Assembly (NCBI GenBank): GCA_002401525.1
Contig: NVTH01000101.1
Coordinates: 1-10,860, forward strand
DNA: 10,860 nt
Reading direction: 5' to 3'
Source of the DNA: Moraxellaceae bacterium
GTDB taxonomy: Bacteria > Pseudomonadota > Gammaproteobacteria > Pseudomonadales > UBA3067
The position numbers were made by a program, and so were the translations under genes. Below, piece after piece: positions 6,138 to 10,860 of this stretch. Every line of letters begins with the position of its first letter. Position 1 is the stretch's first letter. Below the pieces are notes generated by a model, which was not told the DNA's origin, ran no database searches, and was given only the letters and a program-made list of their open reading frames with translations.

Positions 6138-8366
6138 ATGCCAACCAACCTAATCATTGTAGAGTCGCCCGCTAAATGCCGGACCATCCAGAAATATCTC
6201 GGAAAAGACTGGCGGGTGGAGGCTTCGTTTGGTCATATTCGAGACCTGCCTCCGAAAGACATGGGCGTGGATTTGGATACCTTTAAACCCCATTACCAAG
6301 TTTCTGAAGGCAGTGCTAAAACAATTCGTAAACTAAAAGAGGCCGCGTCTCGCGCGGATTGGGTGTGGCTTGCAAGCGATCCCGACCGAGAGGGAGAAGC
6401 CATTGCTTGGCACCTACAGCAGGTATTAAAGCTTAAAAATTATCACCGTATTTCCTTTAACGAAATAACTCAGCAAGCAGTACAAAAAGCGGTTCAATCG
6501 CCTCGCAAAATTGATATGGCGAAAGTTGATTCTCAGCAAGGACGGCGAATTCTTGATCGATTAATCGGCTGGATGGTTTCCCCTGCGCTGTCGAATATTA
6601 CGGGCTTAAAGATGGCTGCGGGCAGGGTGCAAAGCCCCGCAGTGCGGTTAATCAAAGAACGCGAGGATCTAATTAAAGCGTTCGAGAAAACCAATCATTT
6701 TGGGGTTGAACTGAGCTTTAATACGGCTGGGCTTGAATGGAAAGCACAATGGGACAGCAAGCCCTTTATCACTAATGACGACATTCCTTATATAACGGAT
6801 CGTCGTGTTGCAGAAGCGGTGGCTGAAATTACGGACGTCACGGTCCTCTCGAATACCAAGAAAAAACGTAATAAATCAGCGCCTGCGCCTTTTATTACTA
6901 TTTCGCTGCAGCAATCGGGGTCTAACGCACTTAAATTCTCGCCTAAAAAAACCATGCAGGTGGCGCAGAAATTATACGAGGCGGGCTTAATTACTTACAT
7001 GAGGACCGATAATCCCAACCTATCGGATGATGCGTTTGGTTTATTGCGTTGCTTTATGGAGTCTGCAGGGCAAAGTGAATTAATGGTCACTCGGAAAAAC
7101 ACCTGGAAGGGCGCTGGGGATGCACAAGAAGCCCACGAGGCGATTCGGTGCACAGATTTCGGGCTGCGAGAACCAAGTGGTTTAAAAAGTGATGAGTTAT
7201 TGCTTTATAAAATGATTCGTTCCCGAGCGATCGCGAGCCAAATGAAGCCGGCAATTTATGAAGATCACGTTATTGTGCTGGAAGGTAACCGTTGTGCGGC
7301 AGGGTTTGATAAGAAGCCAATCTTTAAAGCTAAAAGCAGTAAGGTAATTTTTAAAGGCTGGTTGGTGGCTTCTAAAGAGTATGAGCAAGACAAGCCAGAA
7401 CAAAATGATCTCAATCAAGGGTTGCCAGATACTGCGGTTAGTTGCGTTTTAAACGCAGATTTTGCAAAAGTAAAAGCACTGGCCACCAAGCCTGCGCGTC
7501 GATTTACAGAAGCCTCTCTGGCAAAAGAATTAGAAAAGCGAGGCATTGGCAGGCCTTCTACTTTTGCGAGCATTATTGATACGATTCAGCGTCACGAATT
7601 TGTAGTAATTGAAAAGCGTTTCTTTCACATGAAGCCTAAAGGAAACACCTTAATCGAAGTCATGCTGGAGCAGCTTAAACTCGGATTTATAGAGTATCAA
7701 TACACGCGAAACATTGAAGTGGAATTGGATAAAATTGCGCAGCAGAAAATGGACTACGCCCATTTAATGAAGTCGTTTTATCAAGAGCTGCAAGCTGAAT
7801 TAGGGCAATCTTCTGCGTTAATCTATTCGTCATTTAAGTGTCCAAATTGTTCTAAGCCTTTGCGACAAATTAAAGGCAAAAAAAAGTCGGATGTATTTTG
7901 GGGTTGCAGTGGTTATTCTCAGGGCTGTAAAAGTTCGTTTCCTGATGATCGCGGTGAGCCCTATATTTCCCCCGCGGAGGCGGAGCATTTTTGTTCGCAA
8001 ACTCAAAGTCCCTTGGTGCGTAAAAAAAGTAAGCAAGGTTGGTTTTGGGTGAATGCTGACGGCAGTCAATATTACGATGATTGCCATGGAAAACCGGTGG
8101 AGAAAGGGACTAAATCGAAAAGCAATGAAATAGAGTCAAAACCGAAAGCAAAATCTCAACGGAAGGCTCGAGTTACTAGAAAGCCTAAAAAGGCAGAGAA
8201 AACGAGCGAGATGGGAAATAGCTGTCCGGATTGCGGGCAGCCACTAGTATTGCGGAAAGGCAAATCTCAAAAAACTAAAAAATCGTATGAGTTTTGGGGC
8301 TGCAGTGGCTATCCTGACTGTTCTACTACATTAACAAAGGATGCCTTGTCAGCACTTCAAACCTAA
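6138..8366 (+). CDS. type IA DNA topoisomerase, TopA-like, with C-terminal zinc ribbons
   Basis: A 742-residue type IA topoisomerase, which cuts one DNA strand through a 5'-phosphotyrosine to relax or pass DNA. The Toprim domain (about 1-110) holds E9 (IIVESPAKCRTI) and the metal-binding D81-x-D83-x-E85 (DPDREGEA). The core has DSQQGRRILDRLIGWMVSP and AAGRVQSPAVRLI. The catalytic tyrosine is Y287 in GLITYMRTDNPNLS, where most TopA proteins have RTDST. The C-terminus has four-Cys ribbons at C568/C571/C590/C597 and C696/C699/C722/C728. Between them, residues 617-653 resemble a ribbon that has lost most of its cysteines, followed by a Lys-rich linker (about 656-692). E. coli TopA is about 865 residues, so this shorter protein is more likely an accessory enzyme than the housekeeping TopA. 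No Shine-Dalgarno precedes the ATG. It is monocistronic and converges on the flavoprotein gene. Confidence 0.9.
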   Translation: MPTNLIIVESPAKCRTIQKYLGKDWRVEASFGHIRDLPPKDMGVDLDTFKPHYQVSEGSAKTIRKLKEAASRADWVWLASDPDREGEAIAWHLQQVLKLKNYHRISFNEITQQAVQKAVQSPRKIDMAKVDSQQGRRILDRLIGWMVSPALSNITGLKMAAGRVQSPAVRLIKEREDLIKAFEKTNHFGVELSFNTAGLEWKAQWDSKPFITNDDIPYITDRRVAEAVAEITDVTVLSNTKKKRNKSAPAPFITISLQQSGSNALKFSPKKTMQVAQKLYEAGLITYMRTDNPNLSDDAFGLLRCFMESAGQSELMVTRKNTWKGAGDAQEAHEAIRCTDFGLREPSGLKSDELLLYKMIRSRAIASQMKPAIYEDHVIVLEGNRCAAGFDKKPIFKAKSSKVIFKGWLVASKEYEQDKPEQNDLNQGLPDTAVSCVLNADFAKVKALATKPARRFTEASLAKELEKRGIGRPSTFASIIDTIQRHEFVVIEKRFFHMKPKGNTLIEVMLEQLKLGFIEYQYTRNIEVELDKIAQQKMDYAHLMKSFYQELQAELGQSSALIYSSFKCPNCSKPLRQIKGKKKSDVFWGCSGYSQGCKSSFPDDRGEPYISPAEAEHFCSQTQSPLVRKKSKQGWFWVNADGSQYYDDCHGKPVEKGTKSKSNEIESKPKAKSQRKARVTRKPKKAEKTSEMGNSCPDCGQPLVLRKGKSQKTKKSYEFWGCSGYPDCSTTLTKDALSALQT

Positions 8367-8384
8367 ACGGAAAGATAATGAAGT

Positions 8385-9518
8385 TTATTTTTCGAGCTGG
8401 CGTTTTATTTTTTCAGCAAGCCGTTTTGATTCGCTGCGCCGAATGTAGAAGTTTCCAAATAATGAGGTGTTCAGCCCAAAAAACCACAGCCCCGGGTGGG
8501 CGCTACAGCTTTCGTCCGCTAAAAAAGTGGGCACGCCTTTGATATTCAGTACTTTCATGGTACCCACTAATTCTTGCAGGCCTAGACGATATCCGGTTGC
8601 GCAAATAATGACGTCAGGATTTAAAGTTTGGCCATCCACAAGTTCCACACCTTCCGTCGTAAAGGCGCTGATTTCTGGCACGAAGGAAAACAAACCTTTT
8701 TTTACGGAGGCAATAAAGCCGTCATCCAGGGAGGGTACTTGGTTATCTTCAATTTGTCGGGTGGCAGCGCCTTTGGAGGGTCTGGGTAAGCCTAGTTTAC
8801 GCAAGTCACCCAATAGAATCCGCTCTAATAGTGCCATCGCCACGTCTAGAATAACCGGAGGGAAACCTTGGGCGAAACGGGCAATGGGTTGCAGTGGAAT
8901 GCCAAAAATATCTTTCGGTGCAATCCATGCGCCGTTTTTTCTAACCGTCATCCAGGAAGGTTTAATACTTTCTTTGGCAAGGTGGTTTGCAATATCAACG
9001 CCTGAATTACCCGCGCCTACAATAAGAATACTTTTATCACGATAGTGTTTGGCGTGACGAAATTCGCCGCTATGAATTAGCTCGCCTTTAAACTCAGCTT
9101 GGTTGGGCCATTCGGGGGTATAAGGCTGATGGTCTGAACCGGTAGCAATCACTACATGGCGCGCCTCTGTTTGACCTTTAGAGGTTGTAACGACGTAGCC
9201 CCCTTGAGGTTGGGCTGCGATTTTTGTAGCTTCAATTCCAAATTCAATGGGGACGTCGAGAAAATCAATGTAATCCTCAAGGTAGCGAATAAACTGATCC
9301 CTAGTGGGAAATATAGGATAGCTTTTTGGCATTTCAAGGCCGGGTATATTGGATAGATCTCGATGTGTATTTAAGCAAAGTTGTTCGTGGCGTCCGCGCC
9401 AAGGCGCGCCAATTAACGCCGCTTTTTCAATCAGGCTGACGGATATCCCGAGTTGCTTTAATTCGTAAGCCGCCGCTAAACCGGCAGCGCCAGCGCCAAT
9501 AATAAGTACATCGTTCAT
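8385..9518 (-). CDS. FMO-type NAD(P)/FAD-dependent flavoprotein (monooxygenase-like)
   Basis: A 377-residue two-dinucleotide-fold flavoprotein. The FAD-binding GxGxxG is at G8-G13 (IIGAGAAG), with E31 placed to bind ribose. The NAD(P)H GxGxxG is at G168-G173 (ILIVGAGNSG). Between them, FKGELIHSGEFR (143-154) matches the flavin-containing monooxygenase signature FxGxxxHSxxY/F. CATGY at 306-310 is the late FAD-contact motif. The family uses NADPH and O2 to hydroxylate small nucleophiles or ketones (FMO, YUCCA-like, Baeyer-Villiger relatives), and some members act only as reductases. The substrate here is unknown. No membrane segment is evident, so it should be cytosolic. It lies 10 nt after the peroxiredoxin-like gene on the same strand and has no clear Shine-Dalgarno, which points to coupled expression from the promoter ahead of that gene. 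Confidence 0.85.
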   Translation of the reverse strand: MNDVLIIGAGAAGLAAAYELKQLGISVSLIEKAALIGAPWRGRHEQLCLNTHRDLSNIPGLEMPKSYPIFPTRDQFIRYLEDYIDFLDVPIEFGIEATKIAAQPQGGYVVTTSKGQTEARHVVIATGSDHQPYTPEWPNQAEFKGELIHSGEFRHAKHYRDKSILIVGAGNSGVDIANHLAKESIKPSWMTVRKNGAWIAPKDIFGIPLQPIARFAQGFPPVILDVAMALLERILLGDLRKLGLPRPSKGAATRQIEDNQVPSLDDGFIASVKKGLFSFVPEISAFTTEGVELVDGQTLNPDVIICATGYRLGLQELVGTMKVLNIKGVPTFLADESCSAHPGLWFFGLNTSLFGNFYIRRSESKRLAEKIKRQLEK

Positions 9519-9528
9519 TCTATGGCCG

Positions 9529-10092
9529 CTATTTTTGTATTGCTGTTTTTGGAGATATGGCTATATAGTTTTCGAGTATTTGGTCCGTCTCCACTGCGTC
9601 GGCTGGATGCACGCCGTAATTGACGTAACTGAAAGTTTGCGTTGTGTCGATAATAAAGGCGGCGGGTAGCTGTAATTCATTGCCCTCAAAAGCGCCGTGC
9701 ATGTGACCCTTGATAGTGGCTTCGCCAGCCTTTTTGAGTACATTGGGATTGAGCATGCTGATAAACCTACCGGAGCGTACATCGAATTGGTTGTAAAGCT
9801 GTCGAGTAATGTCAGGAATAATGTCTAACTGAAGTCCTTTGCGGACGGTGTATTTTTGGGTGCGTTCCATGGTGCTTTCGAATACCACCAGCAATCTAAG
9901 TTCCCTGTTCGAAAATCGATTGATCTCGCTTTGTAGTTCGGCGAGACGAAGGCGAGTTAGTGGGCAGCCCATAAAGCGCAGAAATATGATGCACACTGAT
10001 TGAGTTTTAATCATCTCGGACAATTCGACGGTTTTGCCATTAAGCAATGTTGCCGTAAAGTTTGGCGCAAGTTCACCGGTGTTAAATGCCAT
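9529..10092 (-). CDS. peroxiredoxin-like (AhpC/TSA, thioredoxin-fold) protein
   Basis: A 187-residue protein of the AhpC/TSA-like thioredoxin fold. It begins with the usual redoxin segment (GELAPNFTATLLNGKTVELSEM), then the active-site loop FLRFMGCPLTRLRLAEL. C43 is the likely peroxidatic or redox cysteine, flanked by R39 and R47. Many relatives have CPxC at this loop; here the second position is T46, so an intramolecular CxxC disulfide is not possible. C34, in the preceding strand, is the only other Cys in the protein. LPAAFIIDTTQTFSYVNYG near residue 140 is the conserved cis-Pro/strand region. The likely role is reduction of peroxides or thiol exchange in the cytosol; the substrate is unknown. 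AGGGG at 10100-10104, 7 nt before the ATG, fixes the start. It is the first gene of a two-gene operon with the flavoprotein and is divergent from the GlxA-family regulator. Confidence 0.82.
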   Translation of the reverse strand: MAFNTGELAPNFTATLLNGKTVELSEMIKTQSVCIIFLRFMGCPLTRLRLAELQSEINRFSNRELRLLVVFESTMERTQKYTVRKGLQLDIIPDITRQLYNQFDVRSGRFISMLNPNVLKKAGEATIKGHMHGAFEGNELQLPAAFIIDTTQTFSYVNYGVHPADAVETDQILENYIAISPKTAIQK

Positions 10093-10249
10093 GGTTGTGC
10101 CCCTGATTTTTATTGTGGTTTTTGATTTGGTTTTGCTGTGATTTAGGAGCCCGGGATGGCCTCAGAAGCGTATTATTGTTAGTTCGACGATTGTCTGCAA
10201 GAGTCTAAAATGTCAATATAGAGTGATTTATGCCATTAGTTGATCGTTT
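10093..10249. promoter_or_regulatory. divergent promoter region between the redox operon and the GlxA-family regulator
   Basis: This 157-bp gap separates two divergent start codons. On the minus strand, TTGCAG (10195-10200) and AATAAT (10172-10177) with a 17-nt spacer are a plausible sigma-70 promoter for the peroxiredoxin-flavoprotein operon. A perfect TTGACA (10211-10216) on that strand lacks a good -10. On the plus strand, TAAAAT at 10205-10210 and TATAGA at 10217-10222 are possible -10 boxes for the regulator, without a strong -35. The leftward leader contains three TGATTT repeats (10104, 10123, 10139). No clear operator dyad was found. Confidence 0.4.
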
Positions 10250-10860
10250 ATGAAAAAGATAGTGTTATTCGCGCCAGATAACTGTATGCCCTCGACATTG
10301 ACTGGCCCGATGGATGTGTTCTCTGCGGCCGGAGTGTCGTGGAACTTCGTCAATGCTCAGCCGATCACGCCTCTTTTTGATGTCAGCTTGAGTGCAGTGG
10401 CAGGACATAAAATTAAATGCCATAACGGCCTCGAAATTCCCACCCAAACTCATTGGCGTGACATTGATTGCGCTGACGTAGTGTTTATTCCTTCTTTTGC
10501 CGTCATGGGGGGAGGGCCGAAACTGCCTGATGACTTAATCGCGTGGTTTAAGAAAATGGCTGAGGGAGGCGCCATTATTGCCAGCGTTTGTACTGGCGCT
10601 TTTTTTCTGGCAGGCACAGGTCTGCTGGAAAACAAGCAAGCGACAACACACTGGGCATTTCAGGATCAACTGAAGATGCAAAACCCTTCCATTCAGCTGC
10701 TTCGTGATTCGATACTGGTGGACGATGGCGGTATTATTACGGCCGGGGGAGGCAGTGCTTGGCATGACTTGGTCTTATATTTGATCGAAAGGTTGGTCGG
10801 TTTAGAAGTGGCCAACCAAACAGCAAAAATGTTTTTGTTAGACCGACATGAAATTCAGCA
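10250..10860 (+). CDS. GlxA-family transcriptional regulator (DJ-1/PfpI-like domain), C-terminus cut off
   Basis: A partial gene running off the right edge; 203 residues are visible and no stop is reached. The visible part is a class I glutamine amidotransferase-like (DJ-1/PfpI) domain: MKKIVLFAPDNCMPSTLTGPMDVFSAAG at the start, VVFIPSFAVMGGG near 77-89, and the nucleophile-elbow segment IIASVCTGAFFLAGTGLLENKQATTHW with C114 at the elbow and H134. GlxA-family regulators place two AraC-type helix-turn-helix motifs after this domain, for a total of about 320 residues, so roughly 120 residues should lie beyond the window. C114 is retained, although the domain in this family is usually a ligand sensor and not an enzyme. 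No Shine-Dalgarno is evident. Divergent placement suggests it controls the peroxiredoxin-flavoprotein operon and itself. A stand-alone DJ-1-like enzyme is possible but less likely given the TTHW motif. Confidence 0.85.
   Translation, partial: MKKIVLFAPDNCMPSTLTGPMDVFSAAGVSWNFVNAQPITPLFDVSLSAVAGHKIKCHNGLEIPTQTHWRDIDCADVVFIPSFAVMGGGPKLPDDLIAWFKKMAEGGAIIASVCTGAFFLAGTGLLENKQATTHWAFQDQLKMQNPSIQLLRDSILVDDGGIITAGGGSAWHDLVLYLIERLVGLEVANQTAKMFLLDRHEIQ

Noticed and set aside
5740..8366. Toxin-antitoxin plus topoisomerase as the edge of an integrative element
   Set aside because: No integrase, relaxase, tRNA attachment site or flanking direct repeat is visible, so transfer is only a possibility.
8367..8440. 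T-rich stretch with a short GCTG/CAGC pairing between the topoisomerase and flavoprotein genes
   Set aside because: The stem is only four base pairs with a T-rich loop and lies inside the flavoprotein coding region, so it is not a credible terminator.
8467..9045. Long plus-strand open frame of 192 codons
   Set aside because: It is antisense to the flavoprotein gene, whose FAD, NAD(P) and FMO motifs are intact; the antisense product resembles nothing known to me.
10265..10765. Three minus-strand frames of 61-76 codons at the right end
   Set aside because: They are antisense to the open GlxA-family regulator frame, which runs off the window and has strong DJ-1/PfpI motifs.

Overview
This looks like chromosomal DNA of a marine-type gammaproteobacterium with moderate, slightly AT-rich composition (judged by eye, not counted). 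The best taxonomic marker is a pdsR-pdsS pair, the two-component system of the 'proteobacterial dedicated sortase system', known mainly from marine Gammaproteobacteria. No rRNA, tRNA, CRISPR array, insertion sequence or phage gene was recognised. Both ends cut through genes: the start of a TupA-like tungstate-binding protein (minus strand, left edge) and the DJ-1/PfpI-like domain of a GlxA-family regulator (plus strand, right edge).

Layout, left to right. (1) 1-115 minus: signal peptide and first mature residues of a TupA-type binding protein. (2) 219-341 plus: a doubtful 40-residue single-pass membrane peptide. (3) 425-3405 plus: pdsR and pdsS, overlapping by 4 nt (GTGA). PdsS has a large extracytoplasmic region with a CBM9/DOMON-like segment. 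No sortase, sortase target or PdsO gene is visible here. (4) 3419-3832 minus: a group II truncated haemoglobin. (5) 3915-4802 minus: a 10-helix EamA/DMT transporter. (6) 4986-5740 minus: a TacA-TacT (DUF1778/GNAT) toxin-antitoxin operon whose toxin starts with TTG inside the antitoxin gene; its promoter is overlaid by three TAGCTA palindromes, with a separate nested dyad further upstream. (7) 6138-8366 plus: a type IA topoisomerase with two intact four-Cys zinc ribbons and a degenerate one between them. (8) 8385-10092 minus: a peroxiredoxin-like gene followed by an FMO-type flavoprotein. (9) 10250-10860 plus: the divergent GlxA-family regulator.

How the parts work together. PdsR and PdsS form one signalling operon. 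TacA and TacT form one toxin-antitoxin operon, probably autoregulated. The peroxiredoxin-like protein, the flavoprotein and the divergent regulator look like one redox module under local control. The globin, the transporter and the topoisomerase look like stand-alone genes. I found no convincing wholly new multi-gene system. The items most worth following are the sensor architecture and sortase-less setting of PdsRS, the redox module with a peroxiredoxin lacking a CxxC motif, the 32-bp nested dyad at 5854-5885, and the accessory topoisomerase.
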